A stretch of DNA of 64,000 nt from Ascarosepion bandense (taxonomy: Eukaryota; Mollusca; Cephalopoda; Sepiida; Sepiidae): positions 553,501-617,500 of the forward strand of contig JBBBDQ010001275.1 of the NCBI GenBank assembly GCA_037127315.1. Reading direction: 5' to 3'. Made by a program: the position numbers and the translations under genes. The notes beneath the pieces are model-generated. The model did not search any database and was not told the DNA's origin. It was given only the letters and a program-made list of their open reading frames with translations. Each line of letters opens with the position of its first letter. Within the stretch, counting starts at the first letter, position 1. Below are positions 1 to 10,799 of this stretch, one piece after another.

Positions 1-107
1 AGGATTTGAACCTGCGACCCCTATCTACATAGGAGAAATCAAATGATTACAAAACAGATCAAATGGTAGTTTCCCCTATGTAGATAGGGGTCGCAGGTTC
101 AAATCCT
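1..107. repeat. Inverted pair of tRNA-Tyr-like 3' halves
   Basis: Bases 1-33 are the exact reverse complement of 75-107. The right copy contains a T-arm (GCAGG, loop TTCAAAT, CCTGC) preceded by TGTAGAT, which resembles the GTA-anticodon loop of tRNA-Tyr, and a self-pairing CCCCTAT/ATAGGGG. There is no D-arm or acceptor 5' strand, so this is not a tRNA gene. It may be the centre of a larger palindrome whose left arm lies outside the window. The tRNA isotype is inferred. Confidence 0.5.
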
Positions 108-112
108 GCCAA

Positions 113-252
113 ATGACACACATTTTCATAATAAAAATTTATCCTAAATAATCAGGCCAGTAGATATAAATATATAATTCTGTTTAATTAAAAAGCAGAA
201 TATCTACTTAAATACGAGTATCGATAAAAACTAATGTTCAAACAATTCATTT
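113..252 (+). mobile_element. Half copy of a palindromic MITE
   Basis: The sequence matches the right arms of the elements at 11482-11684 and 40872-41036. All share TAAATAATCAGGCC, CAGAATATCTACT and an outer end of the form ATCGATAAAAA then TGTTCAAAC. The left terminal part is replaced by the tRNA-like inverted repeat. It has no coding capacity and looks like a non-autonomous DNA transposon. Confidence 0.7.
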
Positions 253-640
253 CAACTTTATTTAATCTATAAAAATAGATGGTTGTCATTCAACTGCCCA
301 TTATAGGGATATGTCATCAAGTTCTTATTTGAGTACTGCTCAGTTATTGCTTGCGCTATTTCCACACTGCCAAGCCCAGGGATTGAACTCACCAAATTCA
401 CAAACCAACACGTTAATCCACCAGGCAAGTTTCCTGTGGATAAAAGTCAGAAAATTTCCAGGTTTTTATGTGAAATTAAGAAAAGATGAACTTTAAACAA
501 AATTGCCACAATATATGGAAAAAGAAAATGTGTCAATATAAATTGGCACTTTTTTATATACAAGATATAAATATATATTATAATTTCAGAAAGTCAAAAT
601 ATCATCATAATCTTTGAGAGTTTCAAAGTTTTTATATGAA
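253..640. other. No recognisable feature
   Basis: This is AT-rich sequence. The only open frame is 61 codons at 311-496, with no recognisable domain or splice context. Confidence 0.6.
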
Positions 641-644
641 AACA

Positions 645-1220
645 GCTTGTCTATATTTCTGAGATGAGGATTTACTGTTCAGACTGTTGTCATCATTTTA
701 TTGTCATATTTATACATTCCTGCCATTGTACACACTGATCTTTTTCAGATGATCAGAGTTGAACTGAACCTTCTTTATTTCAATCACTGGAGTAGATTGT
801 TCCTGTTCCGAAAATTATGCTATTTCCAAATGTTTTAGTTATCTCCATTTAACACAACTCTCTAAGTTTTTGCTCGCCTCAAAGAAATGGTCCAGTGGAT
901 AAAAGCATTGGCTAGATCTAGTGACTTGACCTAAAGAGTTGTGAATTCAATACCTGGTGAGAGCAGTGGCAAAAAAAAAAAAAAACTTAGAGAGTTGAGT
1001 TAAATGAAAATAACTGAAACATCCAGAAGTGACATGACTCATGGAACGAGAACGATCAACCCCAGTGATCAAAATAAAGGGCTTTGTGCAAAATTCAAAT
1101 TACCTGAAGAAAGTCAAAGCATACAATGGTCAAAACACCATTAATATGGCAATAAAGATGGACAACAGTCCGAACAATGTAAATAGTGGAAATAATTACA
1201 ATACCTCATCTCAGAAATAT
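645..1220. mobile_element. Foldback element with tRNA-like centre
   Basis: About 645-870 is an imperfect reverse complement of about 980-1220. Paired landmarks are ACTCTCTAAGTTTTT with AAAAACTTAGAGAGT, and TTTATTTCAATCACTGG with CCAGTGATCAAAATAAA. The centre holds a tRNA-like unit and poly-A. Related copies lie at 57395-57810 and 59509-59722, so it is a dispersed foldback or MITE-like family without an obvious transposase. Confidence 0.65.
880..965 (+). repeat. tRNA-like unit in the foldback
   Basis: A pol III A-box-like TGGTCCAGTGG lies at about 889, and a B-box-like ATTCAATACC about 55 bp downstream. The unit ends beside a poly-A tract at 970. It reads as a SINE head caught in the centre of the foldback and is too diverged to be a working tRNA. 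Confidence 0.45.
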
Positions 1221-1780
1221 AGACAGATATTGAAGGTGAATATGGCAATAAAGATGGACAACAGTCCAAACAATGTAAATAGTGTAAATAATTACAATAC
1301 CTCATCTCAGAAATATAGACAGATATTGAAGGTGAATATGTCGACAAAGATGAGGACAACAGTCGAAACAATATAAATAGTGTAAATAATTACAATACCT
1401 CATCTCAGAAATATAGACAGATATTGAAGGTGAATATGGCAACAAAGATGAGGACAACAGTCCGAACAATGTAAATAGTGTAAATAATTACAATACCTCA
1501 TCGCAAAAATATAGACAGATATTGAAGGTGAATATGACAACAAAGATGAGGACAACAGTCCAAACAATGTAAATAGTGTAAATAATTACAATACCTCATC
1601 TCAGAAATATAGGCAGATATTGAAGGTGAATATGGCAACAAAGATGAGGACATCAGTCCAAACAATGTAAATAGTGTAAATAATTACAATACCTCATCTC
1701 AGAAATATAGACAGATATTGAAGGTGAATATTCCAACAAAGATGAGGACAACGGTCCAAATAATGTAAATAATGAAAACA
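1145..1780. repeat. Tandem array, 96-98 bp period, about 6.5 copies
   Basis: Unit starts fall at 1145, 1241, 1337, 1435, 1533, 1631 and 1729, so spacing changes from 96 to 98 bp partway. The unit is the outer right arm of the adjacent foldback, for example CTCATCTCAGAAATATAGAC. The left arm exists once only. Short open frames of 111 and 76 codons across it are repeat artefacts. Confidence 0.9.
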
Positions 1781-1889
1781 GTTATTAAAAAAATGCTTAA
1801 ATCCAACATTAATTAGAATATCTAAGGAAACAGAATATTTTTTATTGTTCTAAGAAATGTTTTATTTTTCTAAGATATGTTCTTGCTAG

Positions 1890-2035
1890 TCCATGAAGAT
1901 AGTTGTTAACAGCCAATTCACTAAGAATCAATTGATCAATGCAGGCATTCCTCAAGGCTTGCTTCTCATTCAGACCTTATTCCTATTTTACAGACATGAT
2001 CTGCCAAAGAGTATATAGTCTCATGTCCTGAATTC
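1890..2035 (+). mobile_element. LINE reverse-transcriptase scrap
   Basis: One frame reads INAGIPQG followed by LFLFYRHDLPKS. This matches the non-LTR RT block usually seen as a small residue, then NAGVPQGS, then a LF-IND-LPD segment before the catalytic YADD. Only this block is present, with no continuous frame around it. Confidence 0.6.
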
Positions 2036-2178
2036 TTATTGGGGTTTAAAATCAATCCAAACTTCAAGTAGAAATCATGAACCCGTAAATATTTTTTCAT
2101 AATTGTTTCACCCCAAACAAGGCAATAATGCCACTCATGTGCAGGAGGATCTTGTGAGAGGAGAGGGAAGAGAGAAAC

Positions 2179-2476
2179 TGTTGGGGCACCTTCCCTAGTA
2201 CTCTAAAGATGAACTCTTCCACAGACTATTTATAGTAGTAGTCATACTACTACAAAAAGAGGACTACAGTTTATTACAGGAGATCTAATCCTGAGGTTAT
2301 CGCATTGCTAAGTCTCATGTCTCATTATAATCTCACATTCTCTCGTATTCAACTAACTGTATTGGTTACGACGTTATACTAACCTTCCATGTAAATATTC
2401 CTCTTCTACAATATATTGTGTTTATACTGGATTACCTTACGTTGTGTTAGTTGGGTCTAACCCCAGATCCACAACA
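2179..2476. mobile_element. Solo LTR, 298 bp
   Basis: It begins TGTTGGGGCACC and ends GATCCACAACA, so the ends form TGTTG/CAACA. Flanks are GAAAC and GATAC, a probable 5 bp target duplication with one mismatch. A TATTTATAG motif could be its TATA box. It interrupts the 3' region of the minus-strand LINE, so it is younger than that LINE. The Ty3/gypsy assignment is inferred from the ends only. Confidence 0.6.
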
Positions 2477-3081
2477 GATACGAAAAAGGAAATGGTACAG
2501 GTCATGTTGACGAAAGGTTAAAGAAGACATGGGAGTCAAGGAGATAGAAGATGAAAATTGACGTTGCACTTAAACTTTTTGAAATTGTAGCTATCAGTGA
2601 AGCAAACATGGGGAAGGGAGTGCCACAGGCAGGAAGTAGGAGAAAAGAAACTGAGTGAAGAAGTGGAAGTTACATTTCCTATTTTGACAGTAAAAGGGTG
2701 GGACCTATTTGCCAATCTAGTTGCAAAAATAAATTCACGAGGGCAAGGCACCAGAAATAAAGCTTGTCAAAGCAGTAACCACAAAAACATTTGTGGAAAA
2801 GGAAAGTCACATCCTAATGTAAGAAATTGACTGAAAGTCAGCCTCCAAATTGGGACGGATTACATTGTGTATCCTTCTTTGGATTTTGTTAACTACCCTG
2901 AGATGAATTACAAAAGAACCTGACCAAATATAACACCAGTATTCACTGCATGGATGAATGGTATGTTTATAAATATGCAAGATGGATTCTGAAGAGAAAA
3001 ACTTCCTGGCTCAGTGCAGCGACACAACCCTCTTAGCAGAAGATGTTGCTATTCATTCGATATATTCTTTTTACTCGAGAT

Positions 3082-3804
3082 TGTGGTGATACCGACCGAG
3101 CAAAAGCAATGGACCAGATGTTTGCTCTCTCACAACAAAAAGGCAAATGACTAAAAGTCATTGAGCGCCACCAGCTCCGCGCAGATATTCCGGTTGAATA
3201 ATAAAAATTAATCAAATATTAAATTTCCATTTCACGAGCCTACACGAATTTTATTTATCAGCCAATGGGAAGCCCAGAACCAAATACAAGTGTGAAATTC
3301 CAAATGAGCTGCTGTGATCCAAAAAGATATAAAAAGCAGATACAGACAGACCCCAGCAGGCAGAACTTGAGGAGAAGAGCATAATCAATATCCCCTTGAC
3401 CTAAGTCAAGCGGCGACTACGCTTGCCTCTTTCCTTCTCCCCTGTCTCAAAACTACTTACTGACCTAAGGAGCGACTACATCAAAGATATTCCTCACTTA
3501 CACGCTCTCCACATTCCTAAGCATTACTTCTTTTTCAGCTTATTATTTGCCAAGAACATTTTAACCTTCGTTGGACCTATAGTTCAAGTTATTACTTTAA
3601 TTGTAAACATTAATTGATATGTGTATATATAAAATGATATTTTCTACTCAAATTGTCTTTCTTGATTTATAATCATTTTATGACTTGTAGTGGGCTATCT
3701 ACAACAAGGCCAAATTCCGTTAACCTGCAACAATATACAACTACCCTTCTCTAGAACGAACTCCCCCTACAACCAGAAAAGGAATAGATAAGCAACCCAC
3801 GATA
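3082..3804 (+). mobile_element. Solo LTR, family A (723 bp)
   Basis: It starts TGTGGTGATAC, ends CCCACGATA and is flanked by AGAT on both sides (3078-3081 and 3805-3808). A promoter-like GATATAAAAAGCAG lies near 3327, followed by a CTTGACCTAAGTCAAGCGGC segment. The same sequence recurs reversed at 19113-19920 and forward at 55321-56031. No internal retroelement region is attached, so it is a solo LTR. It interrupts the LINE RT domain. Confidence 0.75.
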
Positions 3805-4559
3805 AGATCGGCTGAGAGAATGCGCAAGACTAGTGTGATTCACATTGATGGAGGGTATGAAAGCATCTCTTTAGTGGTTAAAAAAGAGCATCTTTATTTT
3901 GGGAGCATTAAAATTTACAAATCATTTCTTATTCCAATCCATCACTGATTGGGGGTCCTTTCCAAGAGCAAAAGCGAGGTTTACTTTATCAACCCTGGCA
4001 GATATCATGATGAGATGGAAGTAGATGTGTTGTCATCTGTATAGATGCCAACTTGGGAACTGATTACGTCAGCAAGTTCATTGATGAATATCAGGAAGGG
4101 TAGAGCCTCGAGGAACAGTTGCGTTCACATGAAAAGATTTGGGGTTGCATACCTATTCAGAATAACCATCATTTTATGATTTGACAGGAACAATAAATAA
4201 ACACAGAAGGACCAAACTCTCTCAAATGCATTTGAAATATCCAAAGCAACAGCTTCAGCTTCGTTATCTTTATCAAGAGTTTGTTATATGAATTTAGTGA
4301 TGGCAGTTAGCACATCAGTGGTAGACCTGGTAAAGAGGAGGTCATACTGCTTGTCAGAAAATAAGTTGTTGGATGTGAGATATTGATTCCTTTCAGTATT
4401 GATAATAGCCTCAAACACTTTGCCAAAAAGTTGTAAGTGGCTGACAAGGTGATAGTTTGAAGGGTATGATCCATTGATAAAGAGACTGAAAAAATTATGT
4501 TTCCTGTACCACTCCTGCTATCCACTAGATTTACAAGAGCCAGGTCAGGCCAAAAAATG

Positions 4560-5205
4560 GAGTACTGTCACCATATATAGGCAGCAGATGCTCAATCTTT
4601 GCTTTCCAGTTTAGAGCTTTTTATTTAGAACCTACCATGCCATTTGCACAATGTGTTTCTTTCGTATTCCATTAGTAATGAGGAAGTTCCACTTAAAAAA
4701 TTTTATCCCTAGAACAGAATCATCGTGATCATAACCTAAAGTCAACTGTGTTTTATCTTATAATCATCATAACATGCACTTCATTTACACTCTTACAAAA
4801 ACCTCCTTCAGTAATCCACTACCTTGAGTGGCTCTCGGTAGAATAATAGAATAAAAAATAAATTTTAATTTGGCTTTCAAGTAACAACTCATGAGAACAA
4901 TGAAAAAGCAAAGCAAAAATAAAATATAAGAATTCAAAAACAAAGGCATTCAGTTTCCTTTGAAAGGGAGAAGATGGAAATCTCAGATTTCATATTCTGT
5001 AATGAGATATCTCGAAGAAGCAATGACATCATGCTGTTGGCATGGCAACAACGTACTTTGATTTGATCAATGGCATCAGTAAATTTGATGCCATTTGTTA
5101 TTCATTTACTTCTCTGATTCAGTCACACCACAAACAAAAATGACTGATACCCTGTCTACAGAAAAAAATTACTTACATCCACACAAAAATGTACGTAACT
5201 ACATC
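4560..5205. other. No recognisable feature
   Basis: AT-rich sequence with short stop-filled frames and no repeat that I could match elsewhere in the window. Confidence 0.55.
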
Positions 5206-5208
5206 TTT

Positions 5209-5214
5209 GAATCA

Positions 5215-5254
<40 letters not shown>

Positions 5255-5480
5255 ACCTTGCATTGGTGGTGATGTCTGCAGATTGTGTCGAAAAGAGAAG
5301 TCATTTCCAGAACAAAAAGTTTGCTAAATGAAAGGTCCGAAATAATGTCATTGAATCATGTGTGTGTGTGTGTGTGTGTGTGTGTGAGACCTTGCATTGG
5401 TGGTGATGTCTGCAGATTATGTCGAAAAGAGAAGTCATTTCTAGAACAAAAAGTTTGCTAAATTAAAGATCCGAAATAAT
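5209..5480. repeat. Direct duplication containing (TG)n
   Basis: A segment of about 130 bp occurs twice (from about 5209 and 5352). Each copy starts TTGAATCATGTG, runs into a (TG)n tract, then continues GAGACCTTGCATTGGTGG and CGAAAAGAGAAGTCATTTC. The copies differ at only a few sites, so the duplication looks recent. Confidence 0.9.
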
Positions 5481-6090
5481 GTCCGGAATTAGACACTTAG
5501 AAAATACATTTTGGGCTCATACAAACCCAGATGAAAGTGTTTACAATATTATTTTGCTCATCTTAACCAACTCCTCTCTTATTTTGAACTTTCTGCTATT
5601 CTACAATTCTTGTTAGGCATTCAAAAAAGCATTGACTCAATTAATTAAATGATTATCCAATCATATCAAAAGGTTGAAACCAAGATAACATAATCAGCTG
5701 ATATTGGAAATTAGAATATAAATGTGTGTGTGTGGGTTTGTGAAGAGAGAGGGAAAGAGGGAACAACAGAGATAGAGGGAGGGACTGAAGATAAATTTCC
5801 TATTATATAGAGTGCACATTTTTCTGAATCTCCTCACACAAAATATGAAGCAACTTAAACACCAATAATCTAGGCAGTCAGTAGTAGATTCGCACCTAAA
5901 CACTTCCCGTTGATGCCACGATAAAATATAAATGATTATAAATTAAATTATGGTTGCAAATAAAAATAATAAAAAAATATTCTAAAAAAAGAACATAAGA
6001 ATAAATAAATAATCAGTTGAATATTATCTTCTCCGCCAAATAATAGGGGAGTGTGGTATATAAGGGAAGATCTAATATGTTTGGTAATAT
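5481..6090. other. No recognisable feature
   Basis: AT-rich sequence. A 69-codon minus-strand frame at 5694-5903 has no recognised domain. Confidence 0.55.
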
Positions 6091-6096
6091 ATTGTT

Positions 6097-7470
6097 TTAA
6101 TTATTTCACCTCAAGCAAGGCAACAAAGTCACTGAGACATTGGGGATTATTGAGAGTGAAAAAATATAAGGAAACATTATTAAGAAGTGAAAACAATAAA
6201 GTAATAAAAATGAAGAAGAGAGAAAATAACAATGGAAAATGAAATTTTTAAGGATTAAAATTGACTGGAAAGCAAGAATTCTAAAGAGAGTTCCGCAAGC
6301 AAGTATCATATGCTTTAATCTACCATATAATAAGAATATTGGTTACAATTATAAAGAAAGGATTTCGAAAACACATTTTTTAATCCCTTCAACTCAAGCA
6401 AGGCAATAAAAGACACTATGAAATAATGGGTTACTAAATGTAAAAAAGAAATCTTCAGGAGAGAGGACAATAAAAGAACAGGTTTAAGACAGAAGATAGC
6501 GTTTGAAATTGCATTTAAATTTTTGAAAATCAAATTTGACTGAAAAACAAGAAGAAAGAAAAGCAGGAGCATCAGACCATATGTTGCATCAATATTCTAA
6601 GCATGTTTGAATGGTAGATTTGTAGATATGCATGATAGATTCTGGACAGAAAAACTGCATTGTACAAAAAGTGAACCGACTTTCTTAGCAGCTGACCTAG
6701 CAATGGATTCAATATAGTCTTTTCACTTCATGTCAACTGAGAATGTAAGCCTCAAATGTCCCAAGGATTCACTCTCATGGAATTGTCTAGTATGACACAA
6801 TGAAGCAACTTTCTTAGCAGCTGACCTAGCAATGGATTCAATATAGTCTTTCCACTTCATGTCAGCTGAGAATGTTAGTCTGAAAAGGCATAATAAGTCA
6901 CTCTCTTGGAGATTGGCATCAGCCGTGATAATAGAAAAAGAAAAGTTCTCCTCAGAGGATTTAAAAATTTAAGTTAAAAACTTTATAAAAAAACATTTGT
7001 GATTTTGCACATTTTTACATATGTAAAATAGTTAAATCTATTTCTCATCTAAAACAATTGCTGAATCAACTATGATTTTTCTATTCAATTCAGTTCATCA
7101 GAATGTAGGTTTTTTTTATTACAGATTAATGAAGAGAAGTTTAGTTTTGAAGGGATTAAAATTGAAAATTGTACCATAGCAAAGAGCTCATCTGAACAAT
7201 TACCATGAAAGTATTTACAGAAAAGATATAGCGAGACAACCTTACGGTGGTGGAAAAGAAACTGAAGCTGAGATGCCAGATCAGAACGCATAATATTGCT
7301 GATTCTTCTCTGGAATTTATCAAAGTGCTCAACTTAAATAGCAGGAGCATCAGACCATATGTTGCATCAATATTCTAAGCATGTTTGAATGGTAGATTTA
7401 TAGATATGCATGAAAAAGGCAGGGAAGGGTCTCTAAGATGATTAATGAAGAGAAGTTTAGTTTTGGAGGG
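6097..7470 (-). mobile_element. Mosaic of minus-strand LINE fragments
   Basis: Two LINE 3' ends lie side by side (about 6097-6310 and 6385-6560), each with the tail CTCAAGCAAGGCAA and a C-terminal remnant such as LACGTLFRILAF. Further pieces at 6600-6950 contain GCTGACCTAGCAATGGATTC twice (6696 and 6817). Segments are re-duplicated at 7340-7480. This is a scrambled Jockey/CR1-type LINE without an open RT domain. Confidence 0.6.
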
Positions 7471-7649
7471 ATTAAAATTGACAATCTACTTGACATATAT
7501 TTCTTATATAGTATGGTTACTTAAATATGATACGTTAGGTATTACACTGCAAGGTATCAAATAAAACACATGCATATGCTAAAACATATTACTTAAATCA
7601 GAAAAAATAATGTTGTCATAGAAAGATAAATCCATTAATTCCTTAAATA

Positions 7650-8150
7650 AAAAAATAAAATAAAATATATAAATATCATGCACTCCTGCAATACATCTCA
7701 ATGTTCTTGACAAAATCCAAAGAAGGATCTGCAATATAATTGGTCTTGCCTTGGCACCTCAACTTCAGTCACATTCCTTCCGACATGATATGGCTTCCCT
7801 CTGTCTTTTCTATACATATTTTCATGGCAAATGCTCTGATGAGCATTTTTCCCCTGGTGCTCCGACCACATAAATTTAAGCATGATACTAGATTGGCATC
7901 TAGTTCCCACCCTTTTACTATTGAAAAAGTTAAATGTAACCACCACTTTTACTCAGTTTTATTTTCTCACACTTCCCACCTGTGGAAATCACTTCCCTTT
8001 TTCTTGCCTCCCTGATAGCTAAAATCTCGTATAAAAAAATTGAATGTGATATCAGTTGTCAGATTCTATCTTCTTCAATCCGATTCATCAGTTATCCCTT
8101 TTTCAATATTTACTATATCCAATATCTTCTATCATTGTAACCCACTGTAG
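7650..8150 (+). mobile_element. LINE C-terminal end and 3' UTR
   Basis: The + strand matches the C-terminal LINE block: VLDKIQRRICNIIG-like at 7690-7740, FYTYFHGKCSDEHF-like at 7805, and TRLASSSHPFTIEK (7890-7930) in a 91-codon frame ending with LWKSLPFF. It corresponds to copies at 17200, 21120, 27977 and 44905. It is 5'-truncated and frame-broken. Confidence 0.7.
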
Positions 8151-8159
8151 TCTCACTGT

Positions 8160-8290
8160 TTTGGTTGGTTGGTTGGTTGGTTGGTTAGTTAGTTGGTTGG
8201 TTCTTTGATTGGTTGACTGGTTGGTTGGTTCTTTGATTGGTTGGTTGGTTGGTTGGTTCTTTGATTGGTTGGCTGGTTGGTTGGTTCATT
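8160..8290 (+). repeat. TTGG-rich simple repeat
   Basis: TTGG units are interrupted by three TTCTTTGATTGG variants, giving a second-order repeat. Related dispersed repeats also carry TTGGTTGG at their start (56965), so the array may have grown from the end of such an element. Confidence 0.9.
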
Positions 8291-8464
8291 TAATCAGCAT
8301 ATCAACTTTCATTGAGTCATTTAATACTGAAAATCGTTTTGATTTGTTTTATTTAGTTTATTTGTTTTATTGTTTTTGTTTATTTTTTAGGGAGTGGGAT
8401 TGTTTGTCTTTTTCTAAAAGACCATTTAAGGCCGGAAGCATACTTTTATTTTAAATCTCAGTTA

Positions 8465-8560
8465 TTTTTTATTCAAAAAAGGTTTTGATGGTCACATTTT
8501 TTATTCAAAAAAGATTTTGTTGGAAATATTTTTCATTCAAAAAAGTTTTGTTGGTAAATA
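8465..8560 (+). repeat. Three short tandem units
   Basis: Three copies of about 37 bp contain ATTCAAAAAAG followed by TTTTG(A/T)TGG. They are imperfect and non-coding. Confidence 0.75.
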
Positions 8561-8579
8561 CTTTCATAGCATTTTGACC

Positions 8580-8760
8580 CCAGTTTAAAAATTAACTATT
8601 TACCCATAGCTGGGACCCTAACAGGTGCTACCACTCTGGGTCAGGGTGAACCTGGAAACAACAGCAATTAAGAGGTGGTTCCATGCTCCTCACAACCTCC
8701 CAATCAGAGGCCTGACTGCCGGATGTAGTTTAAGGTCATACCCAGGACCTTCACTGTTTT
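8580..8760 (-). repeat. SINE-like repeat, reverse copy
   Basis: The reverse complement matches 38100-38230 on the + strand. Shared blocks are GAGGTTGTGAGG/GGAGGTTTTGAA, AATTG(C/T)TGTTGTT, TGACCCAG(A/G)GT and GGGTCCCAG(C/G)TATGGGTAAA. This is a dispersed short element; no confident pol III promoter was seen. Confidence 0.65.
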
Positions 8761-8869
8761 GGGTGAATATATATAAAAAGAGATACATCTATTAGAGCAA
8801 GTGTTAATAAGGGATAGTCTGACAACAAATATATATTTTTCAGCAAAATAAATGTTTAAAAAGAACTTA

Positions 8870-9000
8870 TTGACTTTTTTATGGTTTATCAACTCTTTGT
8901 GGGTTATTTGAAGAAACATATTTTGGATTGTAAGAATAAATAAATTTTTGGTGAGTGATTATTAGCTTAATAAAAATTCTGATCAAATTTCATCTAATAA
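8870..9000 (+). repeat. Dispersed short repeat (TTATCAACTCTTTG family)
   Basis: Shares TTTATCAACTCTTTG and GGGTTATTTGAAG with copies at 16930-17070, 47090-47250 and 47775-47900. It is a short, AT-rich, non-coding interspersed element. Confidence 0.6.
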
Positions 9001-9019
9001 CTGTGTCAACCACTGATCA

Positions 9020-9270
9020 GGTTTCTTCTGATGTGTCAATGTCAAATCAAAAATTCACCTAAGCACTCAGAAATTTTCTGCTAACGTGTCAACATCATCA
9101 CTAAACTCACTTAATAATTCTATCAAACACTGATAGAACTTCTGCCAATGTGTTTATATCAGATCAAAATTCATGTAATAATTGTGTCAAACTGATAAAG
9201 TTTTTGCTAATGTGTCAATGTCAGATCAAAACTCACCTAATAATTGCATCAAACAAAGATCAAATTTGTC
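9020..9270 (+). repeat. Degenerate tandem repeat, 53-64 bp
   Basis: The block GTGTCAATGTCA(G/A)ATCAAAA recurs at about 9033, 9086, 9150 and 9212, each time followed by an ACTCACCTAATAAT-like segment. About four to five diverged copies can be seen. Confidence 0.75.
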
Positions 9271-9534
9271 ACATACTTATTAATCTACCATTTCTGTCAA
9301 ATGTACTTTTTTTTTCATTAATCCATTCTCATTTCTTTTCAACTCAGTTACAGTACTTTCTATTCTTTACTGCATTTACATATGCTGCTAAAATAAATTT
9401 TGACTTTCTTTCCATATTCTTTACCTCTATTACATTTTATTCTAGAAATTTCTATTTTATTATGGGTTGAGTTATAACAAAATTCCTCACCATTCAGAAA
9501 AAATATTTCACTGACTTTATTCAAAATATTCATC
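9271..9534 (+). other. No recognisable feature
   Basis: Pyrimidine-rich AT sequence leading into the 36 bp minisatellite. Confidence 0.6.
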
Positions 9535-10330
9535 ATGGAGACCATTGCTATTTTAACTAAAACAGCTTTAATGGAGACCATTGCCACTTTAACTAAGACA
9601 GCTTTAATGGAGACCATTGCCACTTTAACTAAGACAGCTTTAATGGAGACCATTGCCACTTTAACTAAGACAGCTTTAATGGAGACCATTGCCACTTTAA
9701 CTAAGACAGCTTTAATGGAGACCATTGCCACTTTAACTAAGACAGCTTTAATGGAGACCATTGCCATTTTAACTAAGACAGCTTTAATGGAGCCCATTGC
9801 AATTTTGACTAATGGAGCTTTAATGGAGATCATTGCCATTTTAACTGAAACAGCTTTAATGAAGCCCATTGCCATTTTAACTAAAACAGTTTTAATGGAG
9901 CCCATTGCCATTTTAACTGAAACAGCTTTAATGTTGCCCACTTCCATTTTAACTGAAACAGCTTTAATGGAGCCCATTGCCATTTTAACTAAAACAGCTT
10001 TAATGGAGCCCATTGCAATTTTAACTGAGACAACTTTAATAAAGCCTATGGCCATTTTTACTAAGACAGCATTAATGGAGAATGTTGCCCATTTTAACTA
10101 AGACAGCTTTAATGGAGACCATTGCCATTTTAACTAAAACAGCTTTAATGGAGCCCATTGCAATTTTAACTAAAAAAGCTTTCATGGAGATCATTGCCAT
10201 TTTAACTAAAACAGCTTTAATGGATTCCATTGCCATTTTAACTGAGATGTCTTTAATGGAGCCCATTGCCATTTTAACTGAGATGTCTTTAATGGAGCCC
10301 ATTGCCATTTTAACTGAGACAGCTTTAAAC
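9535..10330 (+). repeat. 36 bp minisatellite, about 22 copies
   Basis: The unit ATGGAGACCATTGCCACTTT plus AACTAAGACAGCTTTA is 36 bp. Copies from about 9570 to 9745 are nearly identical and later ones are diverged, which suggests recent expansion at the 5' end. As 36 is divisible by three and the unit lacks stops in several frames, both strands stay open (188 codons + and 231 codons -). A 1 bp shift near 10085 breaks the + frame. I treat it as non-coding. Confidence 0.92.
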
Positions 10331-10625
10331 ATCAACTGTAAGAAGCTAAAATGTATAGTTGTCATCAAAAGAAATGCTCAAAATGAGAACTTATTTGATT
10401 CAACTTATTCATAAAGGATCTCATAGCATTTTAACTGAGACAAATTTAAATATCAATTTAAAAAAGTAGAATGTATGGTTGTCAGCAAAAGAACTGCTCA
10501 AGATAAGAACTTATTCAAATCATTCATAATGAAGCCCATTGCCTTTTTAACTGAGACTGCTTTAAACTTCAATTGTAAGAAGATAGAATGTATATTTTTC
10601 AGCAACAAAATTATGCTAAATATTA
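10318..10625 (+). repeat. About 115 bp repeat, three copies
   Basis: The segment running from AGCTTTAAACATCAACTGTAA through GTCATCAAAAGAAATGCTCA occurs three times (about 10318, 10438 and 10553). Each copy also contains one diverged 36 bp unit, so the minisatellite continues here as a higher-order repeat. Confidence 0.8.
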
Positions 10626-10799
10626 AAAAGCAAATAGAAACCCAAATGTGTATTGGGATAGTGAATGGTGCCTTGTGAAAGCTAAACAGAGTATTAAGAA
10701 ACAGGAAAAGTTTGTTATAAATAAAGAAAAACATACTGAATTTTATGTAACATTTGTCCTCCAGTATAACTGTGAATGATGACCAAACTCATCACAAAT

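Larger units (their letters stand above)
2100..4560 (-). mobile_element. Decayed Jockey/CR1-type LINE, split by two LTRs
   Basis: On the minus strand, RT segments read LFSDKQYDLLFTRSTTDVLTA and LPFLIFINELADVISSQVGI, followed by YTDD in place of the catalytic YADD. The C-terminal part (2536-2751) carries FATRLANRSHPFTV and LWHSLPHVCF, the usual non-LTR C-terminal block. The 3' tail at 2104-2178 contains the reverse complement of the TTGCCTTG-GGGTGAAA tail found on other LINE copies here. Many stops and frameshifts make it inactive. Solo LTRs at 2179-2476 and 3082-3804 interrupt it. Confidence 0.75.

Noticed and set aside
75..107. A functional tRNA-Tyr gene
   Set aside because: Only the anticodon-loop-to-T-arm part is present; there is no D-arm or matched acceptor stem.
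1145..1780. CRISPR-like regular repeat
   Set aside because: Whole 96-98 bp units repeat without unique spacers.
9360..10101. Overlapping frames of 231 (-) and 188 (+) codons
   Set aside because: Both come from the same 36 bp repeat. There is no start context, domain or splice evidence, and a 1 bp shift breaks the + frame.
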